Below are positions 34,059-45,738 of a stretch of 64,000 nt of DNA, one piece after another. Position 1 is the stretch's first letter. The number at the start of each line of letters is the position of its first letter. The notes beneath the pieces are model-generated. The model saw only the letters and a list, made by a program, of their open reading frames with translations. It ran no database searches and had not been told where the DNA came from. This DNA comes from Lycium barbarum. Lineage: Eukaryota > Streptophyta > Magnoliopsida > Solanales > Solanaceae. The DNA is taken from the NCBI RefSeq assembly GCF_019175385.1, contig NC_083348.1, positions 449,001-513,000 of the forward strand, written 5' to 3'. The translations under genes were made by a program, and so were the position numbers.

Positions 34059-35551
34059 TGTTACGGGCTGCCTTCATTGTGCCTTGGCGCCCGCAACCTG
34101 GCACACCCGAGTGGGCCAAACGAGTGTCAGCCGCACAGGCAGTGTCAGCCCCGCAGGCAGTGTCAGCCGTGCGGGTGACGTGCACCAACATGGGTGCCGA
34201 CGGACGGGAGTCCACAATCATCATAGATATGCTCCATTGCATATCCTAAGAGTAGCAAGGAAGTTCCACAAGTATCCGGGATGAGCCCACGGGTCGTCGA
34301 CGCACGAGCGACCCCGTGCGAGCCTGAGTGTCAGTCCCGAGCGTTTCCGAGCTATGGATGGAATCTTGGGATTTCGGGTGAACACACCCTTCCTAGGATA
34401 TTATTGAATATGATTACCAAGTTTGGAGTCATTTTAACATTATTTACCTAAGGTCTTGACTTAGCCAAGGAGCAGTGTCAGTGTCAAAGCTCCCTAAGGC
34501 CATATCTCGTTCCACGAGCATGGGGATGAGATGAAACTTCATGGAGGAGTGAAGGAAGTCAAGAGAAAGAGTTAGGAACAGACGGCGCCTCATTTGGAGT
34601 TCGGATCATTGAGAAAGGCCAAGTATGATTCTCGGGCAGAATCATGTCCAGTGCTAAAACTTGGGCTTTTATTTTTAAAGCATATATAAGGGGGGCAGAG
34701 GTGTCTCAGCTCAGCCAGCCTCCCCCGTGCGTGCCACCATTAAGCCGCACCAAGTGAGCATCCTTGGGGGCCAACCTCAAGGGCCTGCCTAGGCATCCCC
34801 AAAGGGTCCTAGGTACCCATACGAGTTACACAACTCTATGGGCGGCGCTCGGCCACAGGCCAGCGTTGGGCGCCCAACAAGAGCCGGAGGCTTGACGTAT
34901 GAACCGACCATGCCCTGCGGGCTATCCTTGAGAATGAGAAAGCCCTCCGTGCCGATTGGACACTCGAGGCACCTCTCCTGAGAACCTCGTGTGTTGACTT
35001 GTGAGCTTGGCTCAGGTTCAGTCTAGCGAGCAAGGGTCCGTTGGCCTAGAGGTGCAGTCGTAGGGCGACGCTGCACCATGCAAGACGGAAGTATGTCGCG
35101 AGGGCCACATTTAGCAAAGCCTCATCATAGGCATACTACAAAGGACACACATGATACAGGCCAAGGATTCAAGAGTTGCCCTACTCAGGTGTCACACCGC
35201 TCAAGTGCACAGGCACCAGACCGGTGTCAAGCCTGAGGATTGGACTGTGCGCGCACCAGCTTCGCTCAGCACCAGGCGAGGGACTGTCATGTCCGTAGCC
35301 AACCCCAGGTGTGAGTGCAGGCAAAGACACAACATATGAAACATGCCACAGGGGCATACTAGCAAGGCAAGGCCAAGGCCTTGACATCGACCCAGCGGCA
35401 CCGCTGAAGCTAAGCCTCCAAAGTCATGGACACAAGATCGTGCCATGAGTCCTGGGACTATCATTAGGCTGGCTCGTAGTCCGCCTGGACTACGGGCGCC
35501 GCACGGGCCATTAGTGTACCGCTGACACTATGAAGGAGGCGGCCCGTGACA
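34059..35551 (+). repeat. 3' LTR of the LARD-like element
   Basis: 1493 bp, nearly identical to 29617-31161 apart from scattered substitutions and the missing short units. TATA box at 34683-34689. Confidence 0.92.
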
Positions 35552-35556
35552 TTAAT

Positions 35557-35835
35557 TATGCATTTGATCAAGCCATGTTGATCTTACACGAGATTATGCA
35601 AAGTAGTGTTAATTTGTGATCTTACTTCTACGAGCATAATAATATGAATATTGAAGTTCCTGCGTTGACATATAAAATGTGGGGGTTAGCTTGTGAATAA
35701 TCTTTTCGACATATTTGGGACTGATATTATGCTTAATTAGTTTAAATATGAGAAATTAAACTTTTGCAAAGTGAGGGCTTATTACATGATTATTTTAGTT
35801 GAAATCAAAGGAAGTTGGATGTGAGAGATATCATT
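35557..35835. other. Intergenic DNA, nothing recognised
   Basis: AT-rich flank of the LARD-like element. I see no frame or element end. Confidence 0.4.
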
Positions 35836-35971
35836 AAAATAAGCACAAAAAAAATAAGTTGGGGTAGCCCATTTTTTTTTTGGGCTTATAATCTGTTTTC
35901 GATTTATAAGCTGCTTTTTTAAAGCTAACACAAATGGGCCCAATGTCACATAAATTGGACAGAGAGAGTAT
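35836..35971. mobile_element. MITE-like remnant
   Basis: Local inverted repeats (AGCCCA...TGGGCT and GGCTTATAA...TTATAAGC) and a right end ATAAATTGGACAGAGAGAGT, a decayed Stowaway-type end. The matching left end is not found. Confidence 0.45.
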
Positions 35972-36012
35972 TAAATGTTGAGATATTTATGGTATATGTC
36001 ACCCCAACCATC

Positions 36013-36505
36013 TAAATCATTTTTTTGTGTGGATTGCCCTTCAAAGGCACTGGTCTTTAATTTTTGTCCCTCAAATTGGTGGTCTATAATTTGTGGCCTT
36101 CACCTAATACTCCGAGGTTCTGAGTTCGAGCCCCCAACTCCGTAAAAAAAAAAGGAGTTTCGCAAGATAGAGATTTGAATTCGCAAGGCAGAGTTTTGCC
36201 TCAAACTCTGCCTCATGCAAAACTCTACCTTAAGATAGAGTTTGAAACTCTGTCGACTCTATCTGCCTGATGTAGAGTTTTGCATTTAAAACTCTACTTG
36301 AGGCCTAACTTTGGTCCGAATAGGCCTAACTTTGCTACGAAACTCTGTCTTGCAATTTTTTTTTTTGGACTGAGCCAGACTTCGAATGCCAAATCTCATG
36401 ATATTTGGCGAAGGTAAAAAATTAAAGACCACCAATTTGAGGGGCAAAAATTAAAGACCAGTGCCTTTGAAGGATAATCGTGCAAAAGATCAAATCAATA
36501 TTTTT
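36013..36505. mobile_element. Short inverted-repeat element
   Basis: Arms 36037-36103 and 36407-36473 are about 67-bp inverted repeats (CCTTCAAAGGCACTGGTCTT and its complement), with weaker pairing out to about 36013 and 36505. The interior (36150-36350) repeats AACTCTGCCT/AGGCAGAGTT in both orientations. It is non-coding, so a MITE or small Mutator-like derivative is likely. No secure TSD was found. Confidence 0.65.
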
Positions 36506-36630
36506 ATCCGACTTTGCACTATTTACCCGGTTTGGCCCAAGTGGCTATTAAATTTATAATTAAGACACATTAATTAGAAAATGATCCTTACCCACTAATA
36601 ACTCACCCTAATGGTTATTATTATCACTAA

Positions 36631-37684
36631 TCTATACTATATTAAAAGCATGAAGGGCCTTAAAAATATTGATTGAACTTTTTTCCTTTCATTAAAAGAC
36701 CCTGCAATAGACAAAATTGTCATTTACTACTTCTCTAATATTTGAGAATTCAAAATAAACAATTAGTTTTGTTATTAAGTCTTTCCTTATTTCAACTAGG
36801 TAAGTCCTAATATTTTACACTTCTAAATCAGTTACAATATTACCTTATATAATTATTTATTTACACGATGTAGTAAATATAAGTCTCATTTTTATAGTAC
36901 AATTCTATTTAAGTAGTAATATCTTGGATCGCATATACGGACAATTTGTTTAGGTCTACATATACGGGCAATTGTTGCAAACATGCCTTTCTTCTCTATT
37001 CTTGCGTTTGTCTTTTTATTTGCTTTTGATTCAAATAGTTTTTCTTTCATTCAACATGATTTTCTTTTCTGTCTTTCTTTAATTGCATTAATTAATAACT
37101 TATGTCGTAGTTTATTGTAGAAGTCACGCGACTTCCGAAACTCTATGAAGTGTAGAATGATATCTTATCAATTGCTCTAGCTGTGTATGTGCATAGTTAA
37201 AAATTAATAATTGTCAATGGATTCTCATATTTTTTTTTTCTTTTAGTTGAATTTTTTATCGAAAAATTGGGAATAAACATGCGACGTGTCAATTGCTATG
37301 TGCCGGGAAAATAAAATGTTAATCTTTCTTCATCTCTTTTCTTCTTTTCTTTGTTTAAATAAAATTTTGTCCAAGTTAACTTCATGTGTATCCCGATAAA
37401 TCTGAGGGCGAATTATGTTGTCAGCTATTTAAATATTAATTAAAAATAAAAATAATAGCTTCTCTAATTGTTGAATGAATATACAAGACTGCACAGTCTA
37501 ACACAGTAAGTTTCGAATTGAGAAAATGTTGATTTCTCCCTTAAATAGAGATTTATTTATTTTTGTTAAATTTTACCTTAGTTGGTTTTTCCCTTAAACA
37601 ATTGTATTTTATTCATTAATTTGAATTATAATAGTTGATTATATATTTGTTTTACATTGGAAGATTTTCAACTTAGTACAAAAT
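36631..37684 (+). mobile_element. Possible Helitron 5' end and following AT-rich DNA
   Basis: TCTATACTATATTAAAAGCA at 36631 resembles the TC start of plant Helitrons, preceded by A as in an A|T target. No CTRR end with a preceding hairpin was found before the Tat element begins at 37685, so the assignment is tentative. The stretch contains no supported coding frame. Confidence 0.35.
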
Positions 37685-38376
37685 TGTATAAGGTAAAAAT
37701 CGGACATATGCTAGACCGGTGAGACCGGAGATCGAGGGAAGAAAGAAACAAGCACGAGCATTAAGACTTTTTTTCGGACCGGAGAAGTGCTTGATTCGAA
37801 GAAAGCGAAGGAAATCGTTTGGTCCGGTTTCTCCATAGCCTAGTTGATCGTGGTCGTTGGTCCGGTTGATCGTGGCTGTTGGCCCGGTTGTTCATGGCCG
37901 TTGGTCCGGGTGATCCGTTACACAATTTCCACGCGTCAAGACCGTTCTGCCACATTGTACTGCCTATCGTACGGGTGTCAGACCATACGACAACCTTATC
38001 CTTTTAGGGTTTTTATTTATTCAAAAGGGTTTTATGTTGTATGAGACCCATAAGGCAAAACTATAAATAGGGGGCATTACCCTACTTTCAAGGGTTGCCT
38101 TCTTCAGATCTAGAACATTGTAATAGCAAAATATATAAAATCTCCCCCTCTCATTCTCTAATTTTGATCCGGATTTAGTGTGTTCTTTAGCTTTATTCAA
38201 TTAAACAATACTCATACATTATTTAATACATACATTTAGTGCAAACCATTGATTATTATTCACTTGCTCATAGCATATCCAAATCCATTTTCTTCCAATC
38301 AAATAGATTAAAGCTCATCCACATATCATATACCTCATTTACAAATTCAATTGATTACCTAAATTCGGGGTAAAAA
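37685..38376 (+). repeat. 5' LTR of the Tat element
   Basis: 692 bp, starting TGTATAAGGTAAAAATCGG. The right end reads GGGGTAAAAA where the 3' LTR has GGGGTAAACA, so the terminal CA is mutated. TATA box (TATAAAT) at 38062-38068. Confidence 0.92.
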
Positions 38377-38378
38377 GT

Positions 38379-38397
38379 TTGGCGCCCACCGTGGGGC
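38379..38397 (+). other. Primer-binding site of the Tat element
   Basis: TTGGCGCCCACCGTGGGGC, two bases after the LTR. It is the form commonly seen in Tat-type elements and differs from the initiator-Met site of the other elements here. I did not establish the tRNA. Confidence 0.75.
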
Positions 38398-38483
38398 TAG
38401 GATAATAGTGGTCTTTGATGTTGGTTTCTATCACTTACCCGTTAGGATCGTAAAATTCTTTTGTTCGTCTAAAAACGGACCAA

Positions 38484-40374
38484 ATGGCTAACAATGGACA
38501 ATCTGGTCACGTCAACAACAACAAGATTGTGGCCGAAAATGAAGACAGTGGGCCACGAGGATTACCAGCAAATCCCGCCGACCCGAACCTTGTTAATTCG
38601 AGGGAGGGCCTCAACCGGCAAAACACCGTGAATCAGGAGAATGCCGCCCCGCCGGCCACCGATCCTTTAAATACTCACAATTCAATTACTTTGTCCCGGA
38701 CACAAGGCTGGAAAGTACCGGATACCCCAGATGATAATATTGACTTACGTTTAATTTTTGAAATGTTGCAGGAACAGAGAGCAGCGATTGCCGAACAAGG
38801 AATCACAATATCCCAGTTGCACAACAAAAGTGATAAAACGACCCCGGAGAGGGCGAAAGGTGTTGCTGAATCCAGAAGGGACGAGATGCGGATGGTTGAG
38901 AGCAATGTGTCCGGAGCTGGTTCATCCACCGAAGTTCTGAGAATGCTCGAAACATTGGCAAAGCGAGTAGACTCGACCGAAAAGAGGGTAGAAACATATA
39001 ACTCTCGGGTGGACTAAATCCCGGGGGCTCCGCCTATTCTGAAAGGACTGGATTTGAAGAGGTACATTCAGAGTACTTTTCCTCCGAGTGCGGCTCCGAA
39101 ATTGATCCCGAAGAGGTTCAAGATGCCGGATATCCAGAAATATGACGGCACAACGGACCCTCAAGAACACGTGAATTCATACACCTGCGCTATAAAAGGC
39201 AATGATGTGGAAGAGGATGAAATTGAATCCGTGTTGCTGAAAAATTTCGGGGAAACTCTGTCAAAGGGAGCATTGACTTGGTATGACTATCTGCCCGAGC
39301 ATTCAATCACTTCTTTCGAAATGCTCGCCGATACGTTCATAAAAGCTCATGCCGGTGCCAAAAAGGTGCAGGCTCGTAAGGCGGATATTTTTCGTATAGC
39401 CCAAAGGGATGATGAGTTATTGTGTGAATTTGTCAATCGGTTCCAAAGGAAGCGAATGGAGCTTCCTCCGGTTCTGGACCGGAGGAATGGGCTGCACAAG
39501 CTTTCACCAAAGGGCTCAATCCATGAAGCTCGATGGCCTCATTCAAACTAAAGGAAAACTTGCTGGAATACCAGGCTGTGACCTAGGCGGATGTCCATAA
39601 CAGATACGAGTCGAAGATTCAGGCAGAGGATGACCAACTCGAGCTTCCCCCGGGTCCCGTGAATATGAATAAAAGCTCAGAGAGATCCCGAAAAAATTAT
39701 GAGCCGGAGTCCAGACCATCAAGGGAAAGGTATTGGCCATGCTCTCATTCCGAAAAGCCAAGCTTCAGGTTGGAAAAGTCAAGGGTTGGCCCGAGTCAAT
39801 TTTCCGATCGGGGTGATAGATGGGCCGAGTTCCAGTCGAACAATCGAGGTCTCTCATTCTGGAGCGATGCCGCAAGCTCGGCCAGCAACAAAGACTTGCC
39901 GAGGATATCGGAATACAACTTCCACATCAACACTTCGGACCTCGTCTTGGCTATTGGCCATATCACAGACGCAAGATGGCCGATACCTCTAAGGTCAGAA
40001 CCAGGCCAAGGGACCCGAGCGTGATGTGTGAATATCATGAAACCCATGGACACAGAACCAAGGATTACCGCCAGCTAAGAGAGGGGGTGGCTCGATTACT
40101 GAAGAATGGCCACCTCCGGGAACTGCTAAGTGAACTAGCTAAGGGCCACTACAAGGAAAGGGAATCTCATAAACGGGCCAAACCAGTAGAGCCTCAGCAT
40201 ATAATCAACATGATAATCGGGGGTACCGATACCCCTCGAGGGCCGGTGATGAAACGAACGAAGGTTTCTATTGTGCGTGAGAAGCGCAGCCGGATTACTT
40301 ACCCGAGGGTTCCATCTCTTTCAGCAACTAGGATGCAGAAGACATCATTCTACCGCACAATGATGCATTGGTAA
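38484..40374 (+). pseudogene. Tat gag
   Basis: Gag forms the virus-like particle. The frame from 38484 (ATG) gives a polar N-terminal region with a probable coiled coil (LETLAKRVDSTEKRVE, about 38946-38993). After a TAA at 39015-39017 the same frame carries the retrotransposon gag core, with KRFKMPDIQKYDGTTDPQEH (about 39112-39171), LTWYDYLPEHSI and FVNRFQRKR. A frameshift near 39500, a TAA at 39549-39551 and a TAG near 39590 follow. The C-terminal part is in another frame (39820-40374) with a CEYHETHGHRTKDY zinc-binding remnant whose last cysteine is replaced by tyrosine. No complete protein can be made. Confidence 0.85.
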
Positions 40375-41480
40375 TCTCTATGCTTATCTTTAAATCACAA
40401 GTTAAACGTATTTTGATTGACTCAGGTAGCTCGGCCAACATCATCCGGTGGAGAGTGGTCGAACAGCTAAGGCTACTCGATCAAATCGTACCGGTAGCCC
40501 GGGTGCTCAGCGGGTTCAATATGGCGAGCGAAACCACGAAAGGGGAGATCTCTTTGCCGGTTAACATTGACGGCACTATCCAGCAAACGGTGTTCTATGT
40601 AATCGAAGGAGATATGAAGTATAATGCATTGCTGGGTAGACCTTGGATACATAGCACGAGGGCCGTGCCGTCGACGTTACATAAGCTGCTGAAATTCCCG
40701 ACCCCGGAGGGGATCAAAACCATCTGAGGTGAACAGCCCGCTGCAAAGGAGATGTTCGCGGTCGAGGAAGCGACACCTCGGCCCAAAAAATCGGATCAAA
40801 AGAAAGAAGATTCAACCGGGGGCAAGGACACCAAATAACAACTAAAGCACTCGGGGTTGGATTCGGGATATGAAGAGGATGATTTCGGTGTACCCAGATC
40901 ATTCGTCTTGCCGGATGATTCGGATGCAACCAAGTCAACAGTAGAGGAGTTGGAGAAAATCACCCTGTTCGAATATCTACGGGACAGAAAGGTATACCTA
41001 GGCACGGGGTTAACCTCGGAGCTCAGGAACAAGTTAATTAAATTTCTTCGAGCTAATGCCGATTGCTTCGCATGGTCCCATATAGATATGACATATGTGC
41101 CACCGGATGTGACAACTCACAAGCTCAGCTTAGACGGGAGGTTTCCCCTGGTGAAGCAGAAGAGAAGGCCCATGGCAGAGGCGAAACACGCCTTCGTAAA
41201 AGATGAGGTAACGAAGATTTTAAAAATAGGCTCTATCCGGGAGGTAAAGTACCCTGATTGGTTAACTAACGTAGTGGTGGTGCCGAAAAAAGGTAATAAA
41301 TTTCGAATGTGCATTGATTATAAGGATCTAAACAAAGCATGTCCGAAGGATTCATTTTCGTTGCCTCACATCGATAGAATGATCCAGATGCACCCAGAGG
41401 ATCAAGATAAAACATCCTTTATTACTGTTACAACGTCATGCCTTTTGGATTAGAAACGCCGGTGCGACTTACCAACGCCT
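40368..41480 (+). pseudogene. Tat protease and N-terminal reverse transcriptase
   Basis: A retropepsin with active site DSGSSANI at about 40420-40443 and a C-terminal ALLGRPWIH block (about 40630-40656). The frame ends with TGA at 40725-40727. RT begins in the frame 40857-41453 with VVVPKKGNKFRMCIDYKDLN (about 41270-41330). After HIDRMI (about 41368-41385) the text jumps directly to QMHPEDQ, so some two dozen residues with the first catalytic aspartate motif are missing. A second small deletion and a frameshift follow near 41425-41450. The RT is therefore inactive. Confidence 0.88.
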
Positions 41481-41490
41481 AGTTAATGGA

Positions 41491-44096
41491 ATGTTCGAAG
41501 AACAATTAGGGAAAATAATAGAAGTTTATATTGACGACATGGTGGTCAAGTCCCTGGAAACAGAGGACCATTTAAAGCATTTGCAGGAAACCTTCGATGT
41601 ACTCTGCAAATACAACATGAAGCTTAACCCGGAAAAGTGGGCCTTCGATGTCTGGTCTGGTAATTTTTTGGGTTTCATGGTGTCTAACCGGGGGATTGAA
41701 ATCAACCCGGATAAGATCAAAGCCATCGAGGATATTGAGGTGGTTAATAACGTCAATGGAGTGCAGAGGCTCACCGGAACGATAGTAGCGCTGAGTCGTT
41801 TCATATTGAGGTCCTCGGATAAGAGTCACCACTTTTTCTCCTTACTAAGGAAGAAAAACGACTTCGTTTGGACACCGGAGTATCAAAGAGCTTTGCAAGA
41901 ATTGAAAAGGTACTTGTCTGGCCCATCGCTACTACACACACCAAAAGCGGACGAGCAACTTTTTTTCTACCTTGTTGTCTCCGAGGTAGTGGTAAGTGGT
42001 GTTTTAGTCCGAGAAGAATCAAGTACGCAATTCCCTATATACTATGTGAGTAGAACTTTAGGGGATGCGGAGACTCGTTATCCCCACTTGGAAAAGTTGG
42101 CATTGGCATTGGTAAGTGCTTCTAGAAAGCTCAAGCCTTACTTTCAATGCCATCCGATATGTGTGGTGACTACCTACCCCCTAAAGAACATCATGCATAA
42201 ACCGAAATTATCGGGTAAACTAACTAAATGGGCTGTAGAGATTAGCGGATATGATATCGAATACAAGCCTCGGACGGCCATCAAGTCCCAGATCTTGGTC
42301 GATTTTGTGGCAGACTTTACCCCGGCTATGGTCCCCGAGGTTGAGAAAGAACTTCTGCTAACCTCGGGGAAAGCTTTGGGTATTTGGTCGCTACACATGG
42401 ACGGAGCCTCGAACCTCAAAGGTTCCGGGCTAGGAATCGTCCTTAGAACCCCCGTCGGGGATACCGTTCGACAATCCATTAGAACTGTTAAATTGACTAA
42501 CAATGAAGTCGAGTATGAGGCTATGATTGCAGGTTTGGAATTAGCCCGGAGTATGGGGACCGAAATAATTGAGGAAAAGTGCGATTCTCTCTTGGTCGTT
42601 AACCAGGTGAATGGCGTCTTCGAGGTCAAGGACGAACAGATGCAAAGGTATCTGGAAAAAATTCAAGTGATACTACACCGGTTTAAAGAATGGACCATGC
42701 AGCATGTACCGAGAGAGCAGAACAGCGAAGCAGATGCATTGGCTAATTTGGGATCTTCAGTCGAGGGGGAAGAAATCAAACCCGGGACTACGGTGCACTT
42801 GATGAATACATCAATAGAAAACGGACATGCCGAAATAAACACAATGGGTTTAACTTGGGATTGGCGCAACAAGTACGTCGACTACTTGCGAGATGGAAAG
42901 CTCCCGAGTGACCCAAAAGAATCACGGTCACTAAGGACAAAAGCTGCGCGTTTCCGCTTGGTAAACGGCCAATTGTATCGACGGTCTTTCTTTGGACCCC
43001 TGGCCAAGTGTTTGGGTCCCGGAGAAACGGAGTATGTGATAAGAGAAGTGCACGAGGGGACCTGCGCCAACCACTCCAGTGCTGAAGCCCTGGTCCGAAA
43101 AATTATCAGAGTCGGTTACTACTGGAACCGGATGGAGGAAGATTCAAAGAATTTTGTCCGAAAATGTGACGGGTGTCAAAGACATGCCCCGATGATTCAT
43201 CAGCCCGGGGAGTTGCTGCATTCGGTGGTGTCACATTGGCCCTTCATGAAGTGGGGAATGGACATTGTTGGTCCATTGCCATGGGCACCAGATAAAGCCC
43301 ATTTTATTTTGTTTATGACTGACTATTTCTCCAAATGGGTTGAAACGCAGGCCTTCGAAAAAATTAGAGAGAAGGAATTCATTGACTTCATATGGGACCA
43401 CATTATTTGTCGTTTCGACATCCCGGCCGAGATAACTTGTGATAATGGTCCTCAGTTCGTGGGCGGCAAAGTCAATGATTTCCTCGAAGGGTTGAAGATC
43501 AAGAAAATCGTATCAACCCCATATCACCTGTGTACGAACGGACAGGAGGAATCCATGAATAAAACAATAATTCAAAATCTGAGGAAAAGTCTTGAAGCGT
43601 CAAAGCATCACTGGAGGGAAGTACTACCGGAGGTATTGTGGGCTTACAGAACCACATCGAAATCAAGCATGGGAGAAACACCTTTCTCGTTGGTCTACAA
43701 GGCCGAAGCCCTCGTTCTCGTAGAAGTTAGTGAACTGAGTCTCCGGTTCAGGTATACCATCGAGGAGTCAAACAAGGAGGCCATGGCCGTAAAACTCGAT
43801 CTCACGGATGAACTTCGTGAAAACGCGTTGGTCCATATTGCAGCCCAGAAGCAGAGAATGGAAAGGTACTACAATCGGAGGGCCAATTTTTGACATTTCC
43901 AAGTTGGGGACTTGGTGCTTCGGAAAACTACCTTGAACACCAAGAATCCCAACGAAGGAAAACTGAGTCCGAACTGGGAAGGACCGTAAAAGACAACCGA
44001 GGTAACGGGCAAAGGATCGTATCAGCTGGAATCCATAGACGGGCAACTGTTGCGCAATAACTGGAATGTGGCTCATTTGAAGAGATACTACTGCTA
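41491..44096 (+). pseudogene. Tat RT C-terminus, two RNase H domains and integrase
   Basis: A long intact frame (41491-43893, 800 codons). Seen: the YIDD box (about 41527-41540), RT thumb and connection, then the usual gypsy RNase H with YVSRTLGDAETRYPHLEKLA. A second RNase H beginning LHMDGASNLKGSGLGIVL (about 42391-42450) is typical of Tat elements. The integrase has a CDGCQRH zinc finger (about 43168-43190) and catalytic positions in GMDIVGPLP, CDNGPQF and the glutamate of NGQEESMNKT. The frame meets TGA at 43894-43896, and the tail, without chromodomain, continues with stops to about 44096. The length of open frame shows relatively recent decay. Confidence 0.9.
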
Positions 44097-45289
44097 AGGT
44101 ATGGACACCTCGTGTTTATCTATTAACCTTTTTATTTTTTGTAGGAAGTCAAGTACCGGATAAAGTTAGGATCTAGGTCTGAAAACACGTGTTGCACTCT
44201 TTTCCTTAGTACGGTTTTGTCCTAAATTGGGTTTTCCGACAAGGTTTTAAATGAGGCAACAAGTACAACGTGTTACTTGACAAAGATAAGGACAAACGCC
44301 CGAAAACTCGGGGCCACACCCTACGAGCAGGGACTTGATAATGCTTACCCGATCTTGCAGCTCGGATAAACACTAGGGGACTACTATTCCTACATCGAGG
44401 TTTACCCCGGTTAATCAAAAACAGAGGAGCTCAACAAACCAAAACCGGACCTTCTGTATTAGGTTCTGACGTAAGGACCAAACGATCAGAATGAATCGTG
44501 TCCACTTAGTATTTGCTACGGCAAAATCAAAACCGGACCTTCTGTATTAGGTTTCAATGTAAGGACCAAACGATCAGAATGAATCATGTCCATTTAGTAT
44601 TTGCTGCGGCAAAAGCAGAAGGAAACGGAAAAAATCCTCATATCATGTACGTACAAATACTTGCAATACAAAGATTATCGAAAGTTCGGATTACTGTATT
44701 TCGGATATCTTCTTGTTAAAACACCCTGCCCCGGTGATTACCACCATATTTCGGCATTGCTTCATTCATATACCCTATTCCGGGCACTACGATCGAAATT
44801 CGACAAAGGCAACAAGGTCATAATGAATCGAGCTAAAATCTTTAAACACCCTCGAATGGGGACTGCTACATCAAAATTTGCTAAGGCTGGGATTTAGGTG
44901 TCTGAACCTAATCTATGTCAAGTGAATAGCCAAAAAATACCAGCCCTAAAAAATGCCTAACGTGATTCGGAGACGTCTGAATTCACAAAGCATTAGATAA
45001 GTCCCACGGGCAAACCACTCGGTCAAATTCCCGGACAAAACGTACCGGACGAAGAGAAAAGCCAATACTTAGGTACAGTCTGAAATAAGGACTCCGAGTC
45101 TCTGCTTATCCTTAAAACAGACCGACAATTCGGGCAAAAGTCATAAGCATTCAAGCAAAAGAATAAAGAAAATCAGGAAAAATGCATGTTCCATTTATAT
45201 AAGGTTTTTACACCGGAAACCCCTACGAAGTTGAAAAACAAAAGCCAAAAAGGCAAAAAACAAAATAAAGGCTAAATAATGGCCCTGGT
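44097..45289 (+). other. Tat region between pol and the antisense gene
   Basis: No supported gene. It holds an 88-bp direct duplication (44441-44616). The rest is moderately AT-rich. Confidence 0.65.
44441..44616 (+). repeat. 88-bp tandem duplication
   Basis: Two copies start at 44441 and 44529 with AAAACCGGACCTTCTGTATT and are about 90% alike by eye. This is the hypervariable 3' region of Tat/Ogre-type elements, where such tandem arrays are common. Confidence 0.88.
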
Positions 45290-45738
45290 CTATTTGGTAT
45301 GGCTAGATCCGGAGTGTTCGGACATTGTCCACTCGGAGTCTTCGGAGTCAGTATCGAGGGCTCTTTTATCTTCTTCCTCGACCCTTTTAGCTTCGAGTAT
45401 CAGGGCCGGGAGATCCGCAAAGCCTTGCTCGGCTTGCTCAAGGGTGACCCTCCGAGACTTTCACCGTTCATACTTCACCGCAATCATGGTATCAGCCTCG
45501 ACAGCCTCCACACTCCTAAGGGCTTCTACCAAATCGGCCTCAGCCTAGGCTAGCTTGGCCACTAGTTCATCCCGCTCTTCTTCAAAGACTCTTTGGATTT
45601 GTGTGGCCGACTCGAGCTCAGCTTGGAGAAGGTCATTAGCCTCGGCCGTCTCCTCGAGTTCGGTTTTCAGCTCGTCACATATCCTGGACCTCTCCTCGGC
45701 TTTTTGCTCGAACACCCTCATCCTCTCCTTGTACTTAA
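45290..45738 (-). pseudogene. Antisense Tat gene, C-terminal coiled coil
   Basis: Last part of the antisense gene, separated from 50253 by the solo LTR. On the minus strand it reads a long coiled coil with DELKTELEETAEANDLLQAE (about 45690-45630) and ends with an acidic Ser/Asp/Glu-rich tail around 45340-45300. An in-frame stop occurs at about 45546. Coiled coils here suggest self-association or binding to other proteins, but function is not known. Confidence 0.7.

Larger units (their letters stand above)
29617..35551 (+). mobile_element. Non-coding LTR retrotransposon (LARD-like)
   Basis: Two nearly identical direct repeats (29617-31161 and 34059-35551) enclose 2.9 kb. The element starts TGTTACGGGC and ends GTGACA, with a primer site after the first LTR, a polypurine tract before the second and TTAA flanks at 29613-29616 and 35552-35555. 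No gag, protease, RT or integrase motif is seen in any frame of the interior, which suits a large retrotransposon derivative moved by enzymes in trans. The interior is moderately GC-rich with imperfect repeats at 33050-33365. The parent family is unknown. The primer site is of the kind used by many Ty3/gypsy and copia lineages. Confidence 0.88.

Noticed and set aside
36118..36145. GGTTCTGAGTTCGAGCCCCC as a tRNA or SINE B-box
   Set aside because: There is no A-box at the right distance and no cloverleaf. The stretch lies inside an inverted-repeat element.
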